64,000 nt of DNA from Caprimulgus europaeus (taxonomy: Eukaryota; Chordata; Aves; Caprimulgiformes; Caprimulgidae): assembly GCA_907165065.1 (NCBI GenBank), contig OU015535.1:1488001-1552000 (forward strand). Reading direction: 5' to 3'. This document shows positions 38,744 through 50,900 of this stretch, piece by piece. The notes beneath the pieces are model-generated. The model was not told the DNA's origin, did no database searches, and saw nothing but the letters and a program-made list of their open reading frames with translations. Each line of letters starts with the position of its first letter. The first letter of the stretch is position 1. Position numbers and translations under genes: made by a program.

Positions 38744-39985
38744 CTGCAAGGGAAGAGTCCTGTGACCTGAACTCTGTTTCCACAGCTCCTGCTGTATTTG
38801 ATACTCAACTAAGCACAGTACATGGACAGAACTAGTCCTGGGAGCAGGGAACTGAAGTCTCTCCTCCTAAATGACTTCTCCAAGAGTCGTGCTCACTCCT
38901 TCCCCTCTGTCTGGCCTAACGAAAATTATTCCCTACAGAGCTCAGCAGGAGTGGTGAGGATTGCCCATGCCCAGACTAGTCTGGCAGTTGAAGCACTCTC
39001 CTTCGAGGTGGGAGTTGAGGATGTTCATGCAACCAGACAGAGGAGGGAATTCTGCATCTCTCACTTCCTGACAAATCCCTTAGGACGCTGAATAGCAGGT
39101 TGCAGAGCAAAAGGCTTTTAAAAAACCCCCACAAAATCAAACCTGCTGCTCTTGCATTTCTGCAGCTTTCTGATCCTGTCTGTGCCACACAACACAAATT
39201 GTCCAGGTCATGTTTCCTATTTAAGATTATATTTTCTTGAACATGGCAACCACATTAGCAGTAACAGTATAAATGCTGTTTTCTAGGTCAGAAATGGATT
39301 CCAAAATCATTTGAATCATAGCTAAAATGATTTTTTGGAACACAAAATCACTCAGTTTCAGCTATGCAAGACTAACCTCTAAGACTGAATGCTGCTTGCC
39401 TTCACTCTTGAGCCAAAGGAACTTTCTGTGGCAGCACTGCACGTTGGTGGAAATGTCTGGTAGGTGGAACTGAGACCTCGAATGGCTGTTTGGAGCTGCA
39501 CAAAGACACCGAACACTGCAACTTCCACTGTAAGGTAAGGGAAAGAGAAGTGGTTTAGTGGGTACAGGGCAAATGAAGCTGCCAAAAGAGCCATATTTAA
39601 GAGCACTTCATTAAATGTTTTTTCAGCAACATCTGTTCTATATTAATTGTATGCAAACATTTTGTATTCCAGATCAGATCCTTTTCCCTCAAGTTCAAGT
39701 CCTCCCAAGACATGAGAACAATAAGGTCTGCACTGAAGGAGGAATGAGTGATATGGATCTAGATAGCACCAGATATAAGTACCTATAAAGAGATATTTTT
39801 AAACAAAATAGATCAATTGATATGAAAGTATTTACTGCATCACTGTATTGATTTAACCAATGTATAAAAACATGGTGCACTATGGCATTGAGACACATAC
39901 CTTACAAAAATGACTCCTTTCTGAAGCCATAGATGATACAGCATCCCAAGCAGAGACTCTGTAAAGACAAATGACACCCATTTAC

Positions 39986-40022
39986 CTTGCGTCAGTAAAA
40001 TCATTACCCGCGTTATATTTAG
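39986..40022 (-). CDS. candidate small exon, unidentified
   Basis: On the minus strand a long pyrimidine-rich acceptor ending TTCTTTGTCTATCAG precedes 37 bp followed by GTAAATG. The segment contains three CpG sites, unusual for this AT-rich context. Frames read LNITRVMILLTQ or KYNAGNDFTDA. It is too short to judge coding potential. Confidence 0.18.
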
Positions 40023-40477
40023 CTGATAGACAAAGAAGTTACAGGGTGTGAGCAGACCTTTGCAGGAACATCCTTTGGCAGCTGATTCACTGAGAGACAT
40101 TGACTGTGGCCTTGGGAGGAGGAGGCTGTGAGATTAGCTTTTTCCTCCTGGAGGGAGGAAGGCCCATTGCCTTGTGGATTGCAACAGAGGCAGGGTGAGG
40201 ACGCTGGAAGGGGTGGGGGGCACTCATCTATGCCAGGAGGTATCATATCCACAGACACCGGACAAGCATTGGGTAAGAGTCATCATATCTCTTCAGAACT
40301 ATAAATCACCTCTTTCCTGCCTGCTCGACCTCTTCTCTCCTGCTTTGCATTCAGGCAGTACTAGCACACTCCCTGCACCGTGCCCAGCATCTGAAGGGTA
40401 CGCAGAGATCAGCTCCTACAACTGCGCTCTGGCAGCGCAAGCCAAGAGCTTCTCCTCAGTGTGAGCGCTAACATTAC

Positions 40478-40511
40478 CTGCACCACACACAAACACCTGG
40501 CTCGAAACACA
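40478..40511 (-). CDS. candidate small exon, unidentified
   Basis: On the minus strand an excellent pyrimidine tract (CTTCTCCTGTCCTCCACTCAG) precedes 34 bp followed by GTAATG. All frames are open, so there is no coding support beyond the splice sites. It lies about 450 bp upstream, in minus direction, of the 39986-40022 candidate. Confidence 0.15.
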
Positions 40512-41174
40512 CTGAGTGGAGGACAGGAGAAGGGAGCAGGGGAGAGATGATATGCAAGATACAAACAAATGTCAGTGGATTCAGCAGGCCAAACTACCTA
40601 ACTGAAGAGACAATATTTTCAGCTACAATCAAAGAGAAACTATTGTTGGGGGGAAAATGAGTTCTGGGCTTCACTGTTTGTTTGTTTTTGGTTTTTTTTA
40701 ATAGGGAATTTAAAGGTGTCTCTCACTTTCAGATATTAGATGATTTCTGGCCGAGCATAATCACATCCAACTGCATTCCTACCTGATAAACTGAGATAAT
40801 GTATCCGCATCTCTAGTCAGTGTTTCTTTTCCTGGAGCACTGTAATGCAGCCCTGTGCCTTAATCGATAGATCACAAAGACACATCACAGTTCCAGAGTT
40901 ACTGAGGAACAACAGAGGAGGTTTTTCATCTCCAGGTTATGTATTCAAGAAAGGACTAAATGACGCACACAGCAGGCCATGCTGACTCGCTGCTGTTGCA
41001 CAGCATGAGCACAAATGGATTCTAAAGCCCCGACTCACGAGCCTCTGCGGCATCACCCGACAGAATACGTGCCAAAGCGGCACAGCAGGCAACAGAAAGC
41101 AATTGCTCACATGAAAAGTAATCACTGCTTTGAACAGCATTTCACACCAGCATGTGTGTGACTAGAGTACCATT

Positions 41175-41211
41175 TATATATACACACACACACACGTATA
41201 TACAGAGAGAC
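41175..41211. repeat. compound TA/CA microsatellite
   Basis: A TATATA run, about seven CA units, then GTATATAC; a short compound dinucleotide repeat. Confidence 0.85.
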
Positions 41212-41644
41212 TGAATTAGGGAAGTGTAATTGTTGCTAAAATAAAGACAATAAAGATAGCATTGCAGAACCAAGGCTCAAGTCCCACATCTGCAAGAAAA
41301 CTCCCTTCCTGTCCTTTTGCAATCAGCTGACAGAGTTGGTTTGCTGCTATTTCAGCTAGTGTTCAAAATGAATGTTTTCTTGCTAACAAAAAGAAGTGTG
41401 TACCTTAGTCTAGCAAAAGGGAGAAAAAGTGTACACCTGAGATCTGGACCTTACGACACATGGGGGTTGCTATCACTGCTGTCAGATTTAATGCCACAAT
41501 GCAGAGCACTCTTAGGGAACCAGTTATTCACGCCCCCAGGCAGGTCTCTGGAGCCCTGAAAACAGCTCAGGGTTAAGTAAAGGGACTGGGCAACATCCCA
41601 GGAACAATATACCCAGCTTCCCAGGAGCACTTGGTTCCCATTGT

Positions 41645-41778
41645 TTCCTAGTTGTACTTTCCATTTGCTTCCTAAGCGTTTACGTGTCGTGTACCCAGCA
41701 GGCTCCTCAGGATACCCAAGTCGTAGAGAACGCTCATCAGGAAGCCTCAGAGCATGAAGGGTGAAACCATACAATGGC
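41645..41778. repeat. source arm of a 134-bp inverted duplication
   Basis: These 134 bases are reverse-complementary to 42333-42466 with five mismatches by eye and no gaps (about 96%). The arm sits in sequence that has no other repeat signature, and no terminal direct repeat is seen around it, so it is more likely the source than the copy. Its minus-strand open frame (41451-41816) has no recognisable family. Confidence 0.9.
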
Positions 41779-42300
41779 TTTGAGAAATAAACTGGGCCAA
41801 GATATGCAGTGCCCAAAGCTCATAATCTGCCTGCAATTAAGATATTACCTAAGCAAATAAGCATATCCAGTCTGGAGAACTTGAGCTGTAAATGCCTGAG
41901 AGGAGTTGCCAAGACAGGGAACCTTAAAGAAAGATTCTGGATGCAACCGCTGCAGGTGAACCTGTGCAGATGAACAGCTACAAAAGGGCTCCTCCATCTC
42001 ACAGTAACCTACCCTGGATCAACAGAGCCAGAGCCTTTCTTCACTGGTAGAGATTTACACCCCGTGATGGAACTGAACCCAGGGGGTTTTTTTCCCCCTT
42101 TTCAGTGCAACTGAGGAATTTCTCAGAACTCTAATAACTTTATCAGAAAAGTCTGTAGCTTTAATAATTTACAGCATTTCTCTCATAAATGCATGTGGGG
42201 CATGGCTTCCTGCCCACACTTACATTCAGTGGTAACATTTGGGGAACTTCTTGGAGTCTAAATTCATGGTCACGAAAGGGAAGGAGGAAAAACTACTCTT

Positions 42301-42319
42301 TAATAATTTTAGAAGAGAT
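42301..42319. repeat. left 19-bp direct repeat flanking the inverted copy
   Basis: TAATAATTTTAGAAGAGAT here is repeated exactly at 42473-42491. The pair brackets a 153-bp segment, as a target-site duplication would. Confidence 0.9.
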
Positions 42320-42332
42320 GTAGTTTGTAGAT

Positions 42333-42466
42333 GCCATTGTATAGTTTCACCCATCATGCTCTGAGGCTTCCTGATGAGCGTTCTCTATGACTTGGGTATC
42401 CTGAAGAGCCTGCTGGGTACAAGACACGTAAACGCTTAGGAAGCAAATGGAAAGTACAACTAGGAA
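42333..42466. repeat. inserted inverted copy of 41645-41778
   Basis: This is the reverse-complement copy of the segment about 550 bp upstream. It is part of a 153-bp block (42320-42472) bracketed by exact 19-bp direct repeats. The block adds 13 untemplated or unidentified bases on the left (starting GTAGTTTGTAG) and six (TATAAC) on the right. There is no poly-A tail, CR1 octamer tail or terminal inverted repeat, so it does not look like a standard transposon. Two mismatches fall at CpG sites of the source. Confidence 0.88.
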
Positions 42467-42472
42467 TATAAC

Positions 42473-42491
42473 TAATAATTTTAGAAGAGAT
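42473..42491. repeat. right 19-bp direct repeat flanking the inverted copy
   Basis: Exact repeat of 42301-42319; the bases on either side of the two copies differ, so the duplication is exactly 19 bp. Confidence 0.9.
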
Positions 42492-45400
42492 TCTGAAAAG
42501 CATAAATGGAGCCATTTGGCCCAGCTCTCTCAACTGCCATTGCCTCCTGCAAGCTTTCCCCAGTGAAGATCAGGCTGCCCCAGAAAAATGGATGAGGAGA
42601 ATTCACAGCAGGAGTGTTTGACAGCAGCTTCCACGGCCGCGTGAATGCACTTCCAGGAGTGATGGCCGGGACCTGGGCAAAGGAAGGAAGGAAGCACTTA
42701 CAACACAGCAGGTCTCCAAGAGTCCAGCAGATCTGGTTTCACAAGACAGGTAGTCAGGGAAGTCAAAGCCACCCTGCCTTCTGCTGGCACTCCTGTCCCT
42801 CCCAGTGTCCCAGGCTTGGAACTCGCCTCAGCGGGGGGGTAAATGCCTGCTGATCTGATGATACTGTCCACCAGCTCTCGTTGAACACATCTTACATACA
42901 GAATGAGCTGGAGAACAGAAAACCTTCAAGAGAGAGTCAATCAGTCAAAACTAAAACCAGCACGGAGCAGAGTGAATGAAAGGGTATTTTTACCCAGGGC
43001 CAATGTGCCAATGGGAACGCCCCACCTGCAAAGCAAGCTTTGGCAATAAACAGATCCCAGCACTGCTGGTTACATGGGGATGGTCTGCAGTGTGTTACTG
43101 CCACTGAGAGAAAACAGAAGGGGATCTTGGGGGGAAGGAGTAAAGCAATGTATTATTATGAAGAGAGAGTAAAACAATAATATTATGGAAATGCATGGCA
43201 AAGAGAAATTAAATTACACTGTAATAAAGGAAATTGAATTAATTGTTTACAACTAGTTATGATTTATTTTTAATGATACAAAAGACAATGATCTTGAATG
43301 GAACATACAATCCCATATATATATCAGTGTCCAAGTCCTTTTCACACCCTTTCCTATATTTATAATTAAGGAGGAAGTCTTCTGATGACGTGCCTCAGGA
43401 AGAATGAGAAATTACTTAGGTAAGTTAAATAGCAGTTTCAAGTCCTCCTGGAAAATCAATTATGATCAGAGGTCACATTCATCAGTAGGTCTGAAGAGAC
43501 CGAGAGAAATTCTTTGGACATATTATCCATGTGTAGATTAGCCATGTTTATGTGGAACCAACACACAGCATATAAATAGTAGGTGATTTAAGATGGTGGG
43601 TTTCCTATGAACTGCTTTTACACAGGTACTGAGAGTTTGCTTTTAAAGATAATGTCAGAGTGTTATTTTGGTTCCTCAATGAGCAGAGATCCTAAAATAA
43701 GAGTACGGCCACACAGAATGGTGGCTCTGAGTATGTTAATGACATTAGAGAGGCTTTAAGCATTGAATAGCATCTTCAGATATAAATAAAAAACTAGTGC
43801 TGGCCTGGGTGAGGTCAGCACAATAACTGGCTGAAGGCCATATGCATGCAAACCTCCATCTGCTCTAAACACAACTGTGCTTACCCAGGAGCACCCTCCG
43901 ACAGCTCCTGACTCCTTACTAACTAGATCTGGATGTGGTGCACATGTAATTATCACAGCTCTGCACAGTGCAGGTAGGCAGAAGGCTAAATTGTCATTTA
44001 ACTGAAACACTCTAAAGCACTTTAATGCTGCCATAGTGGCACCCAAACTTCACTGTCACTGCTGCTGTGGGTGACTATTAAGTCATTATACAAAACTACG
44101 TTATTAACTACTCTGTTTTCATCTCTTAACCTTGTACAAAGGCTTTGCAAGCCAAACACTTACAGTCTGTTTTCATTTTACTTCTTGGATAATGAATCTT
44201 TTACCTTTTGCTGATCTTAATGCATGCTGAATTTTGTAAACTACTTAAAGCCTTTTTGAGGACTGCACTTTTCTGGATGAGAGCACAGCTACTGTGGGGA
44301 GGTTGCTTCCCCCATAATGAGTAGCTTTAATTTTCTAAATGAGCATCATCTTGGAAAACATGACCAAACTGGACTGACTGACAGTGTACGCTCCTCACCT
44401 TCCCTTTTTCATACACAACTCTAAAGATCCATTCACTTTGTTTTCTAGTCTCCAAGATCTGCCTTTCTCCTGCAACCACAAACTAAATTGTGGCACTACA
44501 TACCACAGGATATGGTTATCTATGGTTTCTACATATCATATAAATATTTGGTTCCATATTTGTCTACAATTTTGTTCCTTGTGTACTCAGCTTGCATTCA
44601 TCCACGAGAGAGAACCATTTCCCTTATGTAATAGGTCCTGCAGCTCTCTCTGGTAAAAGGCAACAAGACAGCAATGCTTTGACAAACTGAGAAAATGCAC
44701 CTGAAAGTGCAAACTGGTGGGAACAGGTGGGCCAAAACCTCCCTCTGTTTTTTCACCTACATTTTAAGGTACTGCTTTTGACTAGTCCAACCTGAAACAG
44801 CCTGGGAGTGACCCACCTGAGTTACTGCTTTTCTCCTCACGGCTTCTTGCCAGAGTCACTGAATCCTCTGATTATAAAAAAATCAAGGAATGGGTGTTCT
44901 TTGGGTGGACTCCAGGATGCTGGAAGTAGTTCTTTATCTTGGCCCACACAACTGAACTTGTTGCCCTGCTGGGCATATTGGGAATGAAAAGGTTTGAAGC
45001 AGGTCCAGTTCTGCTTCCCCCAAAGATCCAGAGAAAAAAGGCCTGAAGAGTCTCTGCACTATCATCGTTCACCCACTCCAGCCCAGGCTTAACAATACCA
45101 TTTTGTAAGATAAGCACCAGGAGGGAAGGTCAGGCTCTGACAGGGTGGGTTCATGCAGCAGGGCACCGGCAGTCGGGAACAGAGCCCAGCACCTCTCCCA
45201 GGTCAATATGCTACTCGTAACGTGAAGACAGCGGGCATTAACAAACTTCACAGTACCAACCAGTTTCTATTTGTGTTGTTATTGCTGAAACTGACCCTCT
45301 GCATTCAAAACCTGCAACAGCTTTAAACTTGTATCATTTTGAACAGACAGATTTTTACTTGGTATGAAACTGAGCGAGTAAAGAGGATATAAATGCTGAA

Positions 45401-46427
45401 GGAATTGGGTCCATGCAACCGGCTGGGTGTCACCGAGACTGCGCAGTGTGTCTGGGTTTGTCTGTCTGGGAGCGACTTCTGAAACCTCTGACGTGACTAG
45501 ATGTAATCTGGCTTGTTCTGGTGATGCATGCTCACAGGTCACATCTTGTGCGTAACACAAGGTGACAGTTTTAAGGAAGCAGGACATATCACTTAGTCCA
45601 AATCAGCAGATTTCATTTTTAGAGTTTATAGTGAAAGTTTCCTTCAGAAATACCTCCTTTTCCCCCCTCACTATTTTCATTTGTTAGTGAAAAAAATTAT
45701 GTGCTAGGGTCAGCAGTGTACTTGGCACATGCCTGTCCCAAGGAAAAGGATGAAGTAATTATACATGCAGCCTTGCAGCATGGAAAGTGCCAGATCACAG
45801 CCCACTTCTGACAAGACCTGTGTGGCCATTTTCCTCTGAGGGAAGCGTCTCTATGGCCAGACTCATCTATGCTAAATTTACACTAACTATAGTCAACGCT
45901 GCAGCACTAAAACCATCACTAAGATTGAAAAATGCTCCAGAAATACCAAACACCTCAGTCCAAGTCAGTGTATCATGGCAGCTGTTGCACAAGCCAAGGG
46001 GAAGAGATCCCACTGGTTTTGGTGGGGTTCTGAGGTGTGGTGATGTGATAGTGTACAACTCCCGCTGGCTTTGCCCACTCCTGTCAGGACAAGATGGTGC
46101 ACACTAGCATACCCTCCCTCAAACCTGTTCACCTAGGATCAATTTTAACCATTCAGAAGATAAATTTGTAGCACCTTTTTTCTAAGCTCTCGGCTGCCCA
46201 TGGCTCTCTCTCCCCTGCCGCCCAGCCTGGCCCTCCATATCCTCTCCTCAGCCCACCAATCTTCGGTCATTACCTCATGTGCTCCCAGTCGAGGCCTCTC
46301 ACATCATGTCCCAGCTTCCCTCAGCCGCTCTCCACAGCTCCATGATGGCCCTCACCATGTCTCATACTTCCCACCCCAGCCGTGCTCTGGGCAGGGGTCT
46401 GTGGGGAACAGCCCAGAGGAGAACTGT
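42492..46427. other. non-coding stretch, no gene seen
   Basis: Unique sequence with short open frames only. A possible 41-bp minus-strand exon near 44818-44858 (donor GTGGGT) was considered too weak to list. Confidence 0.5.
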
Positions 46428-46526
46428 CCCGCACTGAGAGGGACACGTCCTGCTGAGGGGACCCACTGCCCCACTCTGAGGGGAGCACACCCCACACTGA
46501 GGAGACACCCCACACTGAGGGGGACT
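46428..46526. repeat. degenerate GC-rich minisatellite
   Basis: About five imperfect units of 18-22 bp, each built on CCCCACACTGAGGGGACAC with variations (CCCGCACTGAGAGGGACAC, CCCCACTCTGAGGGGAGCAC, CCCCACACTGAGGAGACAC). On the minus strand it reads repeated VWGV-like peptides, a by-product of the repeat. Confidence 0.7.
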
Positions 46527-46559
46527 TGCCTGCTTTGCACCAGCTGCCCCTTCCCACAG

Positions 46560-47420
46560 GCCCGACAGCCTTTCGGGAAGGATTCGGAGGCCTCACCCCT
46601 TCCTCCTCCTTCCCCCCGCACCCGCCCAGGCCCAGCCCCAGCCCGGCCTGGCCGGGGTCGGGCTCCCCTTCCCGCCCCCCCTTCCCGCCTCCCCTTCCCG
46701 CCATTTCTCGGGGCTAATTCCTCCGCCCCAGCCCGCTCCCGAGGGCCTATTTCGCTTCACCTTCCTCACAAAAAAAAAGTTTAAAAAGCCCAGAAGGTGT
46801 CCAAGAGAAACAACAACAACACCCCAAACAAAACAAATTAACAAAAAGAGCCAAAACAAACACAAAAACATATTTAAAAAAAAAAACTATTAGAGAAGCA
46901 TGGATTTTGAGGGTTTAAGATCACAGACTTGGGATAAATACAATATTCTCTGTACCTTCCGTTAAAAAATCTACAACAGACGGTCACGTAAGCGGCAGGC
47001 AGGGTCCCCGTCCTCATCACTGCCAGGGAATGCCTGAGAAACCCCTGTAAGGACGTAACGACTCCGGCAAGGTCGTGCCAGGGCTCTGCGATAACGCGAG
47101 AAGCCACCAGATGTCATTGGAGGTGCATTAAAAACGGCAAAACCCGGCCCGTCCGTGTTGCGGCTGCAAACGCCTTACTGATTTAACAACAGTTACAGCC
47201 CATAGGTGACAACATTATTGGAGACGAGTGGCTTACCCGGGACATTTCTCCATCCCGGAGTCCTGATCAGGCCATCAGATGCTTTTGTCGTCCCTGCAAC
47301 CCTGCACAGCTCCGGGAGCGAAGGCAGAAGAGTTGTGAGTGTTTCTGGGCTGGCTTAGCTGAATGTGTTCCAGCAAGAGTGAAATTATCGCTCAGACGTT
47401 ATGATGGAGTTGGCCATCGG
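46560..47420. promoter_or_regulatory. CpG-rich block, possible CpG-island promoter
   Basis: CpG dinucleotides are far denser here than in the rest of the window: about 13 in 46610-46760 and a similar number in 46980-47175. The first part is strongly C-rich with several CCCGCC boxes (Sp1-like) and CCGCCATTTC (YY1-like). An A-rich stretch at about 46785-46882 splits the block. These traits are typical of vertebrate promoters, but the direction and the gene are unknown. A plus-strand GAGTT|GTGAGT near 47333 might be a first-exon donor. A decayed GC-rich insertion is the alternative. Confidence 0.45.
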
Positions 47421-47675
47421 GTAAAAAAGAAACCCGCCTTCCTGGGGTTTGGAATCCCAGGTCTCAGGTACTCAAAAGCAGGTTGTCTCTCCTTCCCTAG
47501 CCAGGGCCCTGGGTCACCTAACCCCCTCCTGCCATCACAATCAAACATTTTTTATTGTATTTTTTTAAATGGGGGTAAGTACATTTTCCCCCAGGGATGC
47601 ACATGACATCAGGGATGCTGAGGAAAATCTTTTTGATTTCTTCTTTAGAATACAGCTGAGGAAGGGGACACTTAC

Positions 47676-47704
47676 CAAAACAAGATTGCAAAGAGGACCC
47701 AAAA
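47676..47704 (-). other. possible minus-strand microexon beside a pyrimidine minisatellite
   Basis: On the minus strand the minisatellite at 47720-47964 gives a pyrimidine-only tract, followed by CTTCTTTTCCTACCATTTAG, then 29 bp, then GTAAGTGT, a consensus donor. All three frames are open in so short a segment. It might be a real microexon or a pseudo-exon created by the repeat. Confidence 0.25.
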
Positions 47705-47719
47705 CTAAATGGTAGGAAA

Positions 47720-47964
47720 AGAAGAAGGAAGAGGAAAGGAAGAGGAAAGGAAGAGGAAAGGAAGAGGAAAGGAAGAGGAAAGGAAGAGGAAAGGAAGAGG
47801 AAAGGAAGAGGAAAGGAAGAGGAAAGGAAGAGGAAAGGAAGAGGAAAGGAAGAGGAAAGGAAGAGGAAAGGAAGAGGAAAGGAAGAGGAAAGGAAGAGGA
47901 AAGGAAGAGGAAAGGAAGAGGAAAGGAAGAGGAAAGGAAGAGGAAAGGAAGAGGAAAGGAGAGA
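47720..47964. repeat. 11-bp purine-only minisatellite, about 21 units
   Basis: The unit AGGAAAGGAAG is repeated about 21 times with almost no variation, about 240 bp of pure purine on the plus strand. Because 11 is not a multiple of three, all three frames stay open and give an 11-residue periodic peptide (KEEERKRKGRG), which explains the apparent 98- and 192-codon open frames here. Low divergence between units implies recent expansion. Confidence 0.95.
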
Positions 47965-50900
47965 GCCCAACAGTAACAACAAAAAGAGTTTCAGGGATAA
48001 AATGAGCGATGAATCCTGCTGAGCAGAGAGGCAGGTAAAGCAGTAAGGGTAGCTAAAATAAAGCATGCTGGCAACTCCTTTTGACACTGGAAGCAAGGAT
48101 AAGGTGGCACTTGATGTGCCTCATGACAATGAAATTCCCCACATAGTAAAGGGTAAGACTGGCATCTTGGTGAGATAAGAATCTATTGCCTGGGAGAGAG
48201 ACCTGTATCTGGAGGCTAGCTTGCTCAGAAAGAGGAAGAGGGATGGGATGGTTCCTCTATCTTCCTGATAAAGGATGTGAGGAATGGCAGGAAGGGCAGC
48301 AGAAGAGCTTGTGGGGATGGGCAGCTCATGGGAGACCAAAGCACATACCACAGGTCCAAAACAGAGAGAGGCTGGAGGAGGCAGAGCTCACCTCAGCACA
48401 GTCTACAGAGAGAAAAAAGGGTGAGGCAAAACACAATGATGAGAAAAGCAGGCAGATGCTTTCCTTCCCACACTATCCACCGAGGAGTGGGAAATGGGTG
48501 GTATGCCCAGAAAAGGGGCATTTTCCTGCACAACTGAAGTGTTCACAGTTACAAATGTTCCAAGCCCCAGAAGCTAAACTGGGACCGACTGTGACTGTCT
48601 CCACCTAACAAAAGGCACAGTACCATTTGAGGCAACAGGCCTGCAGTTTCTGCATAAGAAGGTCCCAAACTGGTTTTAGTTTTCAAACATGGGGGGCACC
48701 GCTGAAGCAATGAAAGTCTGTGGGCATCATCTGGAAAAGATTCTGTGAATAGGTAAAGCACCTAATAAGGTACACCTAATAAAAACACAAAGCAAAATAT
48801 TTATATTAATTGGAGAAAATATATTAAAATTCATGTTGCAGAAATATATAATATAGACTTTTTCTGTTAGTTTACACCAATAATTCACATTAGTGGAAGT
48901 ATGCTGATATAAAACTTTTACAGAAAGAACTGGCCTTGTATTTTGGCAGCTTTTTTTCTTTAAGTTAGATTTTTATGGCTTGGCTAATTGTTTTGCTTCC
49001 TCTTCTCCCCTGAAGAATCCTGATTGGCTTCATGTTAATTTGGTGAAAGCCAGAAATCTAGTGAAAATGTAATTTTACCCTGGCTAACAGCTGGAGAACC
49101 AAAATCAATTTCAGCAGCTTGCTGAGTAATGAAATTAAAGGACTCACAACTGACAGAAACCTCGCATGACCGAGTTGAAGGGTAGCGCCATCACTTTGGT
49201 TTCACCCTTGGATGCAGACACCCTTCAGACACAGCTCAGGAGGCAGCACTAGGTGTATCACATCTTCTTAATCTTAAAGGCTGTTTCTATTAAAAGAAAA
49301 TGAAATGGTAGATTGTAGAAAGCCTGGTTTGAACTAAATTATGAGCTAACACACAAAGGTAGTGGATAAGCTCTAATACCTGTACACGTACATCAGCCAT
49401 CTCCACAGCTCACACCTACTCTAGGAGTAGGAAAGGTTCACTGGGGGAGTTCATTGTACTCACCAGTGCCAACTATTAACCCGGGAAGCTGCCAGGGCCG
49501 AGTTAGCCATTTTTTAAAGTTAGTATCTGCATTTAATTTCTCCCCAAATTATTTTAGAAGGAATTGGACAACCTGTACCATCATTAGGCAGAGTTCAATT
49601 CTGTTGTACATCTTCCTGAAGGAAGACCCAAAGAGATGCTCCTCTACAAGACAACTGACTGGAGAGAAACAGCTCTCATAGTCAGCTTCCAGCTATCACT
49701 GGACTTCCCACTGCTGCTGACCTACCACCCTCCATAAAGCTTCTGAGAAAAATTGCTGAATTTGCTATTCAACAGTCTGAAGTTAAAGGATTTGTTTGCA
49801 GTCACTCAGGGCTATAAACAGACAAAGGGTGAAAATACCCCACTGAGCAAAGACAAAGCTGTCTCCATCATGGATTAAAGAGCCACTTTAAAAACCAGAT
49901 CCATGCTTTGCAGGTGTTGGATTGTTGATGTTGTTGGCACCAGGGACAGGTAATGGCTCTGAGATCAGGGAAGGCTGGTCCTCAAACCCGTAACCTCCAT
50001 TTCACAAAGCTGCAAACTGAGCTGAGGGCTCCATAAATGTGTGGCCTAGAAAGTCAAGGGATGCCTTTGTTATTGTACTGCTTATGTGGCACACCCCTTT
50101 TATCCAGAGGATCCTAAAACCTTTGCAAGGATGAACCGAATAAAACTCTCGGCTGTTTGAGATGGGAAGACACATAAGTACCCGGTGAGACTGAGAGGAG
50201 CATTGCTGGTCTCAGCAATGCCTCTGGCTCTCAGAGCAGCAACTCTGCCACGTGCACCTCCTTCACTGTACCACCTGGATATTTGGAAAGGCAGGAGAAT
50301 ACAAAGGATTCGACCCCCAAAGAAACCCAGAACTGCGTTTCTCTCCCTCTACCTGCCTCCTCCTCCTCTCATGGCCTCTGTGCCGCCGCACGCCTTCTGC
50401 ATCGGGTGAGCCACCGCAGCCTCAGACCGAGCGTCTTGGAAAGAAAAGCAGCAAAACACACGGGCCAGAGGCAAGGATGCAGCATGGGCTCTCTCTCTCG
50501 ACCTTCCTGGGTAGAAGGACTCGACATTTTCCGGAGGAGGTGAGAAGGTTTGTGTTTTTGGGACACTGCAGGTGCTGGGCAGCGCAGGCTTGGGAGCCTG
50601 AGGCACCCTGACCAGGCCTTGCTAACGAGGGGGCTGCGCTCACCGTTCATGAAGGAGCCACTGCCTTTAAAAGTGTCTCAAGTGCAATTCACTAGAAAAA
50701 GAGTGCTGAAAATGATTAGTGACTTGGAAATTAACTGAGCTTTAAAAAGCTCTGGCATATTTCAGATTAATATTAAAGAGAGACTACACAAAATGGCTGC
50801 TGTAAGGTCACGGCCTATGTTACAAGCATTTAACCTTTCCCTTCATCATATCCTTCTACATAATAAGGAATAAAGGGACATTCAAAGATCATTTCTTCTA

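Larger units (their letters stand above)
37923..41644. other. non-coding stretch with weak exon candidates
   Basis: No gene can be named. Three minus-strand segments with good splice sites are listed separately (38658-38743, 39986-40022, 40478-40511). A G+T tract lies near 40674-40703 and a TA/CA run at 41175-41211. Confidence 0.5.

Noticed and set aside
46200-46784. 194-codon plus-strand open frame
   Set aside because: Proline/arginine/serine-rich translation of GC-rich sequence and a minisatellite, with a similar open frame on the opposite strand and no motif.
47518-48096. 192-codon minus-strand open frame
   Set aside because: Most of it translates the 11-bp pyrimidine repeat (periodic FPLPFLFLSSS-like peptide); it stays open only because the repeat has no stop in any frame.
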